From Lachnospiraceae bacterium (GTDB taxonomy: Bacteria; Bacillota; Clostridia; Lachnospirales; Lachnospiraceae), in assembly GCA_014804645.1 (NCBI GenBank), contig JAAUZI010000005.1, forward strand, positions 60,381 through 124,380: a DNA stretch of 64,000 bases. The letters run 5' to 3'. The notes below the pieces were generated by a model, which was not told the DNA's origin, did not search any database, and saw only the letters and a list, made by a program, of their open reading frames with translations. The translations under genes and the position numbers were made by a program. Below are positions 16,362 through 24,323 of this stretch, piece by piece (position 1 is the stretch's first letter; every line of letters begins with the position of its first letter).

Positions 16362-17198
16362 ATGAAAAGGATCTTGCAAACAATGTTGTTATTGTCAGTT
16401 TTTGCACTGTATCTGACAGCTTGCGGAAACACGGGGGCAGAAAGCCCGGCGGTCGGCGCGGCCTCTAAAACGGAGATTGTCTATGGCAAATCCCAGGGAC
16501 CTTACACGGAACTGTTTGAGGCAGCCATAGTCCCCATTCTGGAAAATCAGGGATATACTCTTAAGGGTGTGGATTTTTCTGATCTGCTGACAGCGGATAT
16601 AGCATTAAATGACGGTGAGGTAGACGTGAATGTGGAACAGCATACCGCATATGCGGAGAACTTTAACGCCAACAACAGCGGAGATTTGGTGCCTATCAGC
16701 CCTATTCCCACTGTTCCTGCCGGTATCTATTCTGCCACCCACAGTTCTCTGGAGGAAGTGGGGGAGGGAGCAAAAATCGCCGTTCCTAACGATGCCTCTA
16801 ACACAGCCCGCGCCTATGCTTTGCTGCAGAAGATCGGCTGGGTCAAACTAAACCCTGAGGTGGAACTTTCGGCAGTCACCCAGGATGACATCGTGGAGAA
16901 TCCTAAGAATTTAGAGTTTGTAGAAATGAAATCCCTTACGATTCCCGCCGCCATTCAGGATTTCGACTATGTGGTAATCACCGGCAGCATTGTATACAAT
17001 GCGGGAATCGATCCCTCCACAGCGTTGGCCACCGAAGACATTCAGGAGCATCTGGTTCTTCAGGTGGTGGTCAAAGAAGGCAACAAATCTACACCCTGGG
17101 CACAGGCCATCGTAGATGCTTACCATTCCAATGAATTTAAGGAGTATTTGGAGAAAAACAATGATGGACTGTGGTGGGTTCCGGAGGAATTACAATAA
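16362..17198 (+). CDS. metQ: methionine-binding lipoprotein, copy 1
   Basis: A 278-residue NlpA/MetQ-family lipoprotein. The lipobox is LTACG with the lipidated Cys near residue 21. The mature domain shows the family pattern DLLTADIALNDGEVDVNVEQH, KIAVPNDASNTARAYALLQ and a terminal DGLWWVPEEL. It captures Met (or a related S-amino acid) at the cell surface for MetNI. RBS AGAGGAG precedes ATG 16362. It shares only moderate similarity with copy 2 at 20166, so the two may differ in ligand. Confidence 0.92.
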   Translation: MKRILQTMLLLSVFALYLTACGNTGAESPAVGAASKTEIVYGKSQGPYTELFEAAIVPILENQGYTLKGVDFSDLLTADIALNDGEVDVNVEQHTAYAENFNANNSGDLVPISPIPTVPAGIYSATHSSLEEVGEGAKIAVPNDASNTARAYALLQKIGWVKLNPEVELSAVTQDDIVENPKNLEFVEMKSLTIPAAIQDFDYVVITGSIVYNAGIDPSTALATEDIQEHLVLQVVVKEGNKSTPWAQAIVDAYHSNEFKEYLEKNNDGLWWVPEELQ

Positions 17199-17215
17199 AT
17201 TTTTGGACCAGGACC

Positions 17216-17647
17216 TCATATAACATAATCGTTCCCGCACACATCATTCCGGGTCAGGTCTGCCAGAGTAATGTGGCCCAGATAATCCTGAATCAGTCTG
17301 TCAAGCCCCTGCCATACGGGCAAGGTACGGCAGATGGATACCCTGGGACAGACGGGTGCATCCTGCTCCAAGCAGGCAACCGGCGCAAGGGAGTCCTCTG
17401 TCAGCTGCAAGATGCTGAAAACCGTGTATTGGTCAGGGGTACGGGTTAGTCTATATCCACCTCCCTTTCCACGCAAGCCGCTTACAAACCGAGCTTTTAC
17501 CAGTAGCTTGATGATGCCCTCCAAATATTTTTCGGATATTTCCTGGCGCTGGGCGATCACTTTTAACGGAATAAAATCTTCGGATGGATGCTCCGCAAGA
17601 TCAATCATGACCCTTAATGCGTAGCGTCCTCTGGTAGAGATCAACAT
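17216..17647 (-). CDS. Rrf2 family transcriptional regulator with three Cys
   Basis: A 143-residue winged-helix repressor, MLISTRGRYALRVMIDLAEH, with wing residues GLRGKGGGYRLTR. A cysteine triplet CLEQDAPVCPRVSIC (C-x7-C-x5-C) occupies the place where IscR and related members bind a Fe-S cluster. CymR-type sulfur regulators lack this triad. It lies between two metNIQ clusters on the opposite strand. Its promoter and the metNIQ1 promoter share an ATAAACCTATT / ACC-N13-GGT site, so I infer autoregulation and control of both clusters. The signal could be Fe-S status or cysteine supply. Confidence 0.9.
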   Translation of the reverse strand: MLISTRGRYALRVMIDLAEHPSEDFIPLKVIAQRQEISEKYLEGIIKLLVKARFVSGLRGKGGGYRLTRTPDQYTVFSILQLTEDSLAPVACLEQDAPVCPRVSICRTLPVWQGLDRLIQDYLGHITLADLTRNDVCGNDYVI

Positions 17648-17680
17648 GCTGTACCTCCTGTTTTTCTGGAATTGATAAGA

Positions 17681-17707
17681 ATAAACCTATTATACAACAT
17701 GGTTGGA
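17681..17707. promoter_or_regulatory. putative Rrf2 operator, site 2
   Basis: ATAAACCTATTATACAACAT continues with GGTTGGA. ACC and GGT are separated by exactly 13 bases as at site 1 (14295), and the first 11 bases are identical. It overlaps the -10 box of rrf2 and lies about 70 bases upstream of the HD gene that leads into metNIQ2. Confidence 0.5.
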
Positions 17708-17717
17708 GGGGAATCAA
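17689..17717 (-). promoter_or_regulatory. promoter of the Rrf2 gene
   Basis: On the minus strand TTGATT, 17 bases, TATAAT. The start would lie about 35 bases before the rrf2 ATG, which is preceded by AGGAGGT. Confidence 0.7.
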
Positions 17718-17772
17718 TGGAGGATTTGGACAGCATTGGCGGAGACCATAAACTATAAGGGAGGTAAGAAAA

Positions 17773-18330
17773 ATGATACCAACACCAAAAGAGGCATGGG
17801 AGTTGCTCTGTACATACAATCAGGGGGAATTCCACCAAAAACACGGGCGTATCGTAGGTGATGTCATGCGATGGTTTGCCCGGGAGTTGGGATATGGCGA
17901 GGAGGCTGATTTCTGGGAGGCCGTAGGAATACTGCATGATCTGGACTTCGAGCAATGGCCGGATCAACACTGTATCAAAGAGCAGGAGCTCCTGCGAGAG
18001 CAGAATGTGGATGAGAGGTTGATTCATGCGGTGGCAAGTCATGGGTATGCGCTGACTGTGGAGATACGCCCAGAGCATGAGATGGAAAGGGTGTTGTACG
18101 CCGTGGATGAACTGACCGGGCTGATCGGTGCCGTTGCCCTCATGCGCCCCTCTAAGAGTGTCAGCGATATGGAAGTTAAGTCTGTAAAGAAGAAATATAA
18201 GGATAAAAAATTTGCGGCGGGTTGCTCCAGAGAGGTAATTGAACGGGGAGCGGCAATGCTGGATTGGGATTTGGATGCGCTGATTTCCAAAACCATTCAG
18301 GCCATGCGCGCCAGCTCTTCCGTGGATTAG
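17773..18330 (+). CDS. HD domain hydrolase
   Basis: A 185-residue HD-superfamily protein. The metal-binding residues are H in QGEFHQKHGRIV, HD in VGILHDLDFEQWP, and a later H in ASHGYAL. Such small HD proteins are phosphohydrolases acting on nucleotides or related substrates, and the substrate here is unknown. RBS GGGAGGT precedes ATG 17773. Only 22 bases separate it from the second metN, so it is probably the first gene of the metNIQ2-M20 operon. Confidence 0.85.
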   Translation: MIPTPKEAWELLCTYNQGEFHQKHGRIVGDVMRWFARELGYGEEADFWEAVGILHDLDFEQWPDQHCIKEQELLREQNVDERLIHAVASHGYALTVEIRPEHEMERVLYAVDELTGLIGAVALMRPSKSVSDMEVKSVKKKYKDKKFAAGCSREVIERGAAMLDWDLDALISKTIQAMRASSSVD

Positions 18331-18352
18331 AAAAATGCCAGGAGGAATACCA

Positions 18353-19399
18353 GTGATTGAGTTTATTCATGTTTCTAAGGATTTTGGAAAAGGACAGCAG
18401 GAGGTACATGCAGTCAAAGATGTCTCCTTTACCATCGAAAAGGGGGAGATATTCGGCATCATAGGGTTTTCGGGAGCCGGAAAATCAACCCTTGTCCGAT
18501 GTATCAATTTATTGGAAAGGCCCACGGCCGGGTCCGTCATAGTGGATGGACAGCAGATGACAGAGCTTTCTGCCAGACAGCTCCGCCACGCCAGAAAAAA
18601 GATCGGTATGATTTTCCAGCATTTTAACCTGATGCCGTCTCGGACTGTCTTTGGCAATGTGGCCTATCCCCTGAAAGGAAGTGGTCTGAAATCTCAGGAG
18701 ATAGCGGATAAGGTTCGTGAACTGCTGGAACTGGTGGGCATAGGGGATAAGGCAAATGCGTATCCCAGCCAGCTCTCCGGTGGTCAGAAACAGCGAGTGG
18801 CTATTGCCCGTGCCCTTGCCAATGACCCCAGCGTTTTGCTATGCGATGAGGCGACTTCCGCTTTGGACCCTCAGACTACCAAGTCCATTCTGCAGCTTTT
18901 AAAGCAGCTAAATGAAAAACTGGGGATCACAGTAGTTATTATCACACACGAAATGGCTGTAATAAAAGAGATTTGCGACAGAGTTGCAGTGATGGAACAT
19001 GGGCGGGTAGTGGAGCAGGGGGAAGTGTTTTCCATCTTTGCCTCTCCCCGGCAGGACATCACACAAAATTTTATCCGCACCACATCCAGTCTCAGAAAGA
19101 TAGACGAATTGGTGGCGGCAGATTCTCCCGTCATTGCCCTTAAGGCCGGGGAGGTGATCGTCAGACTGTCCTACATACAACGGAATGTCTCAGAGCCGTT
19201 GATCTCCACTGTGTCACAGAAGTTTCATGTCACGATGAATATTATTTTTGCGGATATCGAGATTGTGCAGGGCGCCCCGGTAGGCGGGACGGTGGCAATT
19301 ATCAGCGGAGAGCCGCGGCAGATCGAAGGGACAATGGAATATCTGCGGGAAAAAAATGTGTGCGTGGAGGTGATAAAAGATGCAAGAGTTTCTGAATAA
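18353..19399 (+). CDS. metN: methionine ABC transporter ATP-binding protein, copy 2
   Basis: A 348-residue ATPase. Walker A GFSGAGKST, FQHFNLM, LSGGQKQRVAIARAL, LLCDEATSALDPQTT, and a C-terminal NIL domain (VIVRLSYIQRNVSEPLIS). GTG 18353 has AGGAGG seven bases upstream, so the upstream ATG 18335, which overlaps that RBS, is less likely. The 3' end overlaps metI2 by 20 bases. It is a diverged paralogue of copy 1, not a recent duplicate. Confidence 0.93.
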   Translation: MIEFIHVSKDFGKGQQEVHAVKDVSFTIEKGEIFGIIGFSGAGKSTLVRCINLLERPTAGSVIVDGQQMTELSARQLRHARKKIGMIFQHFNLMPSRTVFGNVAYPLKGSGLKSQEIADKVRELLELVGIGDKANAYPSQLSGGQKQRVAIARALANDPSVLLCDEATSALDPQTTKSILQLLKQLNEKLGITVVIITHEMAVIKEICDRVAVMEHGRVVEQGEVFSIFASPRQDITQNFIRTTSSLRKIDELVAADSPVIALKAGEVIVRLSYIQRNVSEPLISTVSQKFHVTMNIIFADIEIVQGAPVGGTVAIISGEPRQIEGTMEYLREKNVCVEVIKDARVSE

Positions 19400-20066
19400 T
19401 TGGATACCCAATGTTATGGAGAGACTGCCCGCCTTTTACGAAGCTATTGGGGACACACTGCAGATGATTGCTTGGTCGGGAGCAATTACTTTTATCATTG
19501 GCCTTATTCTGGGAGTGCTGCTCTCCGTCACAAAACAGGGAGCCATATTGGAAAACTGGCTTGTCTATCAGATTTTGGATAAGCTTATTAGTTTGTTTCG
19601 GTCCATTCCCTTTATTATTCTGCTGACATGGGTTATGCCGCTTTCCCGGGCTATCATGGGTACGGCCATCTATGTCAGAGGCGCCATCGTGCCGTTGGTA
19701 TTTGGCGCAGTGCCGTTTTTGGCCCGCCAGGTAGAGAGCGCTCTGGCAGAGATTGATCCGGGACTTATCGAGGCGGCGCTTTCCATGGGGAATAGCCCGG
19801 TGGACATTATTTTTCGGGTCTATCTGCGGGAAAGTGTGGCGGCTATCGCCAGAGGCACCACCATTACGGCGGTCAGTCTGCTTAATCTGACGGCCATGGC
19901 GGGCGTGGTAGGCGCCGGCGGATTGGGAGATTTTGCCGTGCGCTACGGACATGACCGGAATATGACAGATGTGACCAATGTCACTGTAGTGGTATTGGTT
20001 ATCATGGTGTGTATTATGGAGTTTATCGGCAGCCTGGTGGTCAAAAAAAATATGCATGAGCGATAA
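19380..20066 (+). CDS. metI: methionine ABC transporter permease, copy 2
   Basis: A 228-residue permease. SIPFIILLTWVMPLSRAIMG and the EAA loop EIDPGLIEAALSMGNSPVDI are clear. GGAGGTG lies before ATG 19380 inside metN2. Membrane helices match copy 1. It works with MetN2 and MetQ2. Confidence 0.93.
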   Translation: MQEFLNNWIPNVMERLPAFYEAIGDTLQMIAWSGAITFIIGLILGVLLSVTKQGAILENWLVYQILDKLISLFRSIPFIILLTWVMPLSRAIMGTAIYVRGAIVPLVFGAVPFLARQVESALAEIDPGLIEAALSMGNSPVDIIFRVYLRESVAAIARGTTITAVSLLNLTAMAGVVGAGGLGDFAVRYGHDRNMTDVTNVTVVVLVIMVCIMEFIGSLVVKKNMHER

Positions 20067-20165
20067 CCGGTGGGACTGCTGTAAAGCTTAAAAACAGACG
20101 CCACTCCCAACTGTGACTCGAATGACACTGGTAGGAGGGCGGAAAAAGAATCAGGAGGAGAAAAA

Positions 20166-21029
20166 ATGAAAAAATTAAACAAACTCGTTACTTTAGCGCT
20201 TTCTACAGCGCTGTTGATTCTGGCGCTGAGCGCCTGCGGCAATGCAGGAGACGGGGAGTCACAGGCGGAGCAGGTCACTGTTAAGCTCGGCGTGGTGGGC
20301 AGTATCTATGAGGACCTGTGGGCACCTGCCCAGGAGGCATTGAAGGCGGAGGGCATTAATCTGGAAATCGTACAGTTTTCCGATTATGTGACTCCCAACA
20401 ATGCGCTGGCAAACGGGGAGATTGACTTGAATGCCTTCCAGCACCGCATTTATCTGGAAAGTGAGATTGAAAGTTATGGCTATGAGATTCAAAATATCGG
20501 AAACACCCTTATTGTTCCTCTGAATCTCTTCTCTCAGAAAATATCCTCCTTGGAGGAGTTAAAAGACGGGGACACGGTGGCAATTCCCGATGACGTGACC
20601 AACGGCGGACGCGCCCTGAAGGTCCTGGAGGCGGCAGGGCTGATTACCCTGAGTCCTGAGGCGGCGTTTAACCCCACTGTGAACGATATTGCGAGTTACA
20701 ACGTAGGAATTACCATCAAGGAGTTAAAGGCGAATGTGATACCCTCCACTTTGCCTGATGTAGACGTCGCAGTAATCAATGGCAACTACGCCCTGGACTT
20801 TGGGCTGAAGGCGGAGGAGGCAGTCTATCAGGACAGTGTGCTGGACGTGGAGGAGTACTGGAACCTGGTTGCTGCCAGGACGGCAGATCTGGAAGATGCG
20901 GAAAAGGTGGCTGTGTACGACAAGGTGATCAAGGCATTCCAGTCTGAGGAGACAGAAAAGGTATTTAACGACACCTTTGGCGGCTACTTTATCAAGGTAG
21001 GCTGGGATCAGGATCTGCTGGCAAAATAA
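20166..21029 (+). CDS. metQ: methionine-binding lipoprotein, copy 2
   Basis: A 287-residue NlpA/MetQ-type lipoprotein with lipobox LSACG. Family pattern: SDYVTPNNALANGEIDLNAFQH, VAIPDDVTNGGRALKVLEA, VINGNYALDFGL. The Asn/His and Arg ligands differ in context from copy 1, so specificity may differ (for example acylated or oxidised Met or Cys). About 100 bases separate it from metI2, with an imperfect stem CGCC-a-CTCC / GGAG-GGCG. An M20 amidohydrolase follows. Confidence 0.92.
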   Translation: MKKLNKLVTLALSTALLILALSACGNAGDGESQAEQVTVKLGVVGSIYEDLWAPAQEALKAEGINLEIVQFSDYVTPNNALANGEIDLNAFQHRIYLESEIESYGYEIQNIGNTLIVPLNLFSQKISSLEELKDGDTVAIPDDVTNGGRALKVLEAAGLITLSPEAAFNPTVNDIASYNVGITIKELKANVIPSTLPDVDVAVINGNYALDFGLKAEEAVYQDSVLDVEEYWNLVAARTADLEDAEKVAVYDKVIKAFQSEETEKVFNDTFGGYFIKVGWDQDLLAK

Positions 21030-21111
21030 CAGGTTATAATGCAGATTTTTACCATGTCGGGGCGCTGGAGAATGCCCTCAATCGGCTGAAACAGCTGCGC
21101 GATGAAATCTC

Positions 21112-21134
21112 GCATGTCTGTTAAAGGGACATGC
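21112..21134 (+). other. intercistronic hairpin
   Basis: GCATGTC, a nine-base loop, GACATGC between metQ2 and the M20 gene. No T-run follows, so it is more likely a processing or stability element than a terminator. Confidence 0.45.
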
Positions 21135-21154
21135 AGTTCAAGGGAGGAAAAGTT

Positions 21155-22342
21155 ATGTCAGATATTCTCAGACAGCTAAATCAGGAGAAAGAATATATCG
21201 TTGAACTCAGACGGGAATTCCATCAGCATCCCGAGCTGAGTCTGCAGGAATTCCGAACAGCAGAGCGCATAGAGGAGGAGCTGGATAAATTCGGTGTTTT
21301 ACACTCCCGTGTGGGAGAGACCGGCGTGTTGGGTATTCTCCGGGGAGCAGGGCAGGGAGAGGGCGTGACTGTGCTGCGGGCGGATATAGATGCGCTGGCC
21401 ATTCAGGAGACCAACCAGGTCAGCTATTGTTCGCGGACGGAGGGAGTCATGCATGCCTGTGGACATGACGCCCATATAGCCTGCCTGCTAGGAGCAGCAA
21501 AACTGTTGGCAGCAAACAGGGATACCTTCGACGGAGAAGTGCGCCTGGTATTCCAACCGGCGGAGGAGATCGGGCAGGGGACTGAACCCTTTCTGGAGGC
21601 GGGAATTCTGGAAGGCGTGGACCGTGTCTTCGGACTCCATACAGCCCCGGATATTCCCTCCGGCCAGGTGGGCCTGAAACCGGGGCTGAACAATGCGGCG
21701 GTGGATCACTTCAAGATCGTGATACGGGGAAAATCCGCCCATGTGTCCACTCCCCAGCTGGGCGTTGATGCACTGTATATCGCCAGCCATATTGTAGTGG
21801 CTCTTCAGGCTCTTGTCACTCGTTGCACCTCCCCCGTGGAGCCGGTTATCATTGGCGTGGGAAAGCTGGAGGCCGGGACCATCTACAATGCCCTGGCGGA
21901 GACGGCGGTGCTGGAGGGAACTACCAGAACCATATCCCAGGAAAGCAGAGAACGGATACAGAAATTGGTCAACGAAACAGTCCAGGGCATTGCGGAGATA
22001 TATGGGGGCAGCGCCGAAATTCAGTGGACGGACTTTGCCTCGGCCCTAATTAATAATTCTCAAGTATGCCTGGAGGCAGCAGAAGTAGTAAAACAGTTGT
22101 GGGGCGAGGGCAAAGTGGTCACGGACCGCAGATTGTCACTGGGCGGCGACAATTTTGCGGAGTATATTCTCCACATTCCCGGCGCATATGCCTATCTGGG
22201 CACAGGCAATCCGGAGAAACCCGGGACGCTGAATGCCGCCCATAACGGGAATTTTGATATTGACGAGGATGCTCTGGTTCTGGGGGCAGGGCTTTACACC
22301 GGGTATGCGCTTGCAAGGCATGGGAACTCTCAAATAAAATGA
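21155..22342 (+). CDS. M20 family amidohydrolase (N-acyl-amino acid deacylase type)
   Basis: A 395-residue di-metal peptidase-fold enzyme. Metal and catalytic residues: HACGHDAHIA, FQPAEEIGQG with the catalytic Glu pair, FGLHTAPDIPSGQ, and a C-terminal AAHNGNFDIDEDAL. A lid domain (about 185-300) holds KSAHVSTPQLGVDAL. Relatives hydrolyse N-acetyl or other N-acyl amino acids, hippurate or indole-acetyl conjugates. Placement after metNIQ2 suggests it releases Met or Cys from acylated forms taken up by that transporter. This is inference. ATG 21155 follows AAGGGAGG. Confidence 0.9.
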   Translation: MSDILRQLNQEKEYIVELRREFHQHPELSLQEFRTAERIEEELDKFGVLHSRVGETGVLGILRGAGQGEGVTVLRADIDALAIQETNQVSYCSRTEGVMHACGHDAHIACLLGAAKLLAANRDTFDGEVRLVFQPAEEIGQGTEPFLEAGILEGVDRVFGLHTAPDIPSGQVGLKPGLNNAAVDHFKIVIRGKSAHVSTPQLGVDALYIASHIVVALQALVTRCTSPVEPVIIGVGKLEAGTIYNALAETAVLEGTTRTISQESRERIQKLVNETVQGIAEIYGGSAEIQWTDFASALINNSQVCLEAAEVVKQLWGEGKVVTDRRLSLGGDNFAEYILHIPGAYAYLGTGNPEKPGTLNAAHNGNFDIDEDALVLGAGLYTGYALARHGNSQIK

Positions 22343-22363
22343 TATGATGCTGGAGCCGAAGAA

Positions 22364-23776
22364 TTACAGGATATTCCATATTCTGCTTTCCTGACGCCGT
22401 ATAAATTTATAGAGTTCACAGGCATTTTCGGCACATTTGCCGTCATTTTCATTTTCAAACCAGGCGACGAAAAGAAACTCGATGCACTCCATCACATAGG
22501 GCACAGCCTTCTTTTCCGCCTCGGACAGTTTCAGGATGCTCTCATATCCGGCAAACACGTCTCCCAGAAACCGGAACCAGGTTTCCTCTGTGATTCTAAG
22601 CCCCTCCTCCTCCGACAACAGCCCCAGCAAAAAGTAGCACAGGTCAAAAATCCGTATATTTCTCTGGCTCAGATCAAAGTCAATATAGCCGGAGAAAACG
22701 CCGTCTGCAAACAGGAAATTGCCGAAGTGAATGTCCCGGTGAATCAACTGCACAGGCAGCTGCTCATATATGGCGGCCAGCTGTGAGACTGTCCGCTCAT
22801 ATTCCTCCTTGGAAATGCGCTGCCAGCCGTTTTTTTCCATACTTTCCCTGATCCAGCCGTTCATCTCATCCAACAGGCTGTTGTCCCAAAACATATCCAA
22901 AGGCTCGCACTTTTGAAAGGCGGCATGGAGCCTGGCAATGATCTCACCCATTGACCGGGCAAGAGGGCTGTCACTGTCGACCCGGGTGATATTGTTTCCC
23001 GGAAGTTTTTTGGAGAGGAAATAGAAAGCGCCGTCGGCGAGTACATACTCTGCGCCGTCACCAGAGGGTATGACCTGGGCCACAGGGATATTCCTCTCAC
23101 TTAGCAGACGCAGCATTTTCAGGTTCCGCTCAAGCATTTTCACATCCTGATACTCTTTCAATACATAATCGTCTCCCACTTGCCAGGCGGTATCATAGAT
23201 TTGTTTTGTCTTGCAGTCCTGCAAGCCCCAATGGACAAGAACTGTGTGGATTTTATCTCTCGATTCATAAAACATATACAATTCCTCCTGTTCGTCATTG
23301 ATATCGCGGTACATTTTAGTATCCAACAGGACGAAACCGGCTTTTTCAATGGTTTTTCGGGAGGCGGCATTGTCTTCCCGCACTGTGGCAATCAGCTTGT
23401 GGATATCATAATGGGAAAAAAAGTATTGGGCATAGGCTGTGGCAGCCTCGGCGGCATAGCCTTGTCCCCGGAAGGCAGAGCCGATAAAAAAGGTGATCCC
23501 CACCTGTTTCAGATCCTCATAGTAGGAGCAGCCCACGCTGCCCAGCAGGATGCCGCGTTGCTTGTCCGTGACGGCATAGGCGAGATACTCTCCGGCAGGA
23601 TTATCCTGCTGGTCCAAGGCGCGGGCCTCCTGTACCCAGGACCCCATCCATTCCCGGCAGTTGCTGCAGTCCCCGAAAATATCCCGCAAACTTCCGTCAG
23701 AGGCCATCTCAATATAGGCCGGTTCATCCTCCGGCTCCATGCTGCGTATGATTAGTCTTTCCGTCTCAATGACCAT
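22364..23776 (-). CDS. GNAT acetyltransferase-APH kinase fusion
   Basis: A 470-residue two-domain protein. Residues 1-175 are a GNAT of the RimJ type: ETERLIIRSMEPED, acetyl-CoA loop GSAFRGQGYAAEAATAY, then NAASRKTIEKAGFVLLD. Residues 180-470 are an APH/choline-kinase-type phosphotransferase with LIHRDIHFGNFLFADGV (H-x-D-x4-N) and GYIDFDLSQRNIRIFD. The order acetyltransferase-kinase matches bifunctional AAC(6')-APH(2''), but the sequence is not that enzyme and resistance is not implied. Its start overlaps the end of the DUF2441 gene by 11 bases, so the three minus-strand genes here form an operon. Confidence 0.82.
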   Translation of the reverse strand: MVIETERLIIRSMEPEDEPAYIEMASDGSLRDIFGDCSNCREWMGSWVQEARALDQQDNPAGEYLAYAVTDKQRGILLGSVGCSYYEDLKQVGITFFIGSAFRGQGYAAEAATAYAQYFFSHYDIHKLIATVREDNAASRKTIEKAGFVLLDTKMYRDINDEQEELYMFYESRDKIHTVLVHWGLQDCKTKQIYDTAWQVGDDYVLKEYQDVKMLERNLKMLRLLSERNIPVAQVIPSGDGAEYVLADGAFYFLSKKLPGNNITRVDSDSPLARSMGEIIARLHAAFQKCEPLDMFWDNSLLDEMNGWIRESMEKNGWQRISKEEYERTVSQLAAIYEQLPVQLIHRDIHFGNFLFADGVFSGYIDFDLSQRNIRIFDLCYFLLGLLSEEEGLRITEETWFRFLGDVFAGYESILKLSEAEKKAVPYVMECIEFLFVAWFENENDGKCAENACELYKFIRRQESRIWNIL

Positions 23777-24323
23777 GATATTCTCTCACAATCTCTACTA
23801 CTTCGATATCGCCGCCAACTAAAAATTCATGGATTGGCGGCTCTTCCGGGGGATTGGGTCCATTTTCCCAATACTTTTCTGCCATTGCCAGATTTTGCTC
23901 CTTGCTGATAACACCGTCAAAACACTTGGTGGCATCCCCAACAAAACGACTTCCGATGACCTTGACTTTCACAATCTGGAAGGTAGGTCTGCCCAGCCTG
24001 ATAAAGTAGTCCGCCCAATTCGTGGATTCCTGTAGAGTTTCCGACACATACAGGCATCCCATTCTGGAGGGGTAATGAGGGTATTTTTCCCGCCGGACTT
24101 CCTCCAGCGCCAACTCCCGCAGCGCCACCATCACAGGATACTCCAGCTCTGTGTTTTCGTATTTTTGAGGATTGCGGTAAATGTCATTGACTATATCCAG
24201 TTTGCTCATCACCCGCTCATAGACGCCGCTGTGATGTTCGTCATCAAAAAGGATATGCTGACCCAACTGCATGGGCCTCTCCGTCACCACATGATAGCCA
24301 TAAAAAATTTCGCTCTGTTTCAT
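23766..24323 (-). CDS. DUF2441 family protein
   Basis: A 185-residue soluble protein. FYGYHVVTERPMQLGQHILF and HSGVYERVM near the start, with SRMGCLYVSETLQESTNWAD in the middle, match DUF2441 as I remember it. This family of unknown function appears in Firmicutes and has ADP-ribosyltransferase-like patterns in some members. It overlaps the methyltransferase gene by four bases (ATGA) and the fusion gene by 11, indicating coupled translation. Confidence 0.75.
   Translation of the reverse strand: MKQSEIFYGYHVVTERPMQLGQHILFDDEHHSGVYERVMSKLDIVNDIYRNPQKYENTELEYPVMVALRELALEEVRREKYPHYPSRMGCLYVSETLQESTNWADYFIRLGRPTFQIVKVKVIGSRFVGDATKCFDGVISKEQNLAMAEKYWENGPNPPEEPPIHEFLVGGDIEVVEIVREYHGH

Noticed and set aside
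17716-17757. Small ORF MEDLDSIGGDHKL before the HD gene as a second leader peptide
   Set aside because: It has a fair RBS, but only 13 residues, no Cys, only the initiator Met, and no terminator follows.
21030-21124. Open frame YNADFYHVGALENALNRLKQ between metQ2 and the M20 gene
   Set aside because: It has no start codon and only about 30 residues, so it is most likely chance.
22364-23776. Aminoglycoside resistance gene aac(6')-aph(2'')
   Set aside because: Only the domain order agrees. The sequence looks like chromosomal RimJ-type and choline-kinase-type domains, so a resistance call is not justified.
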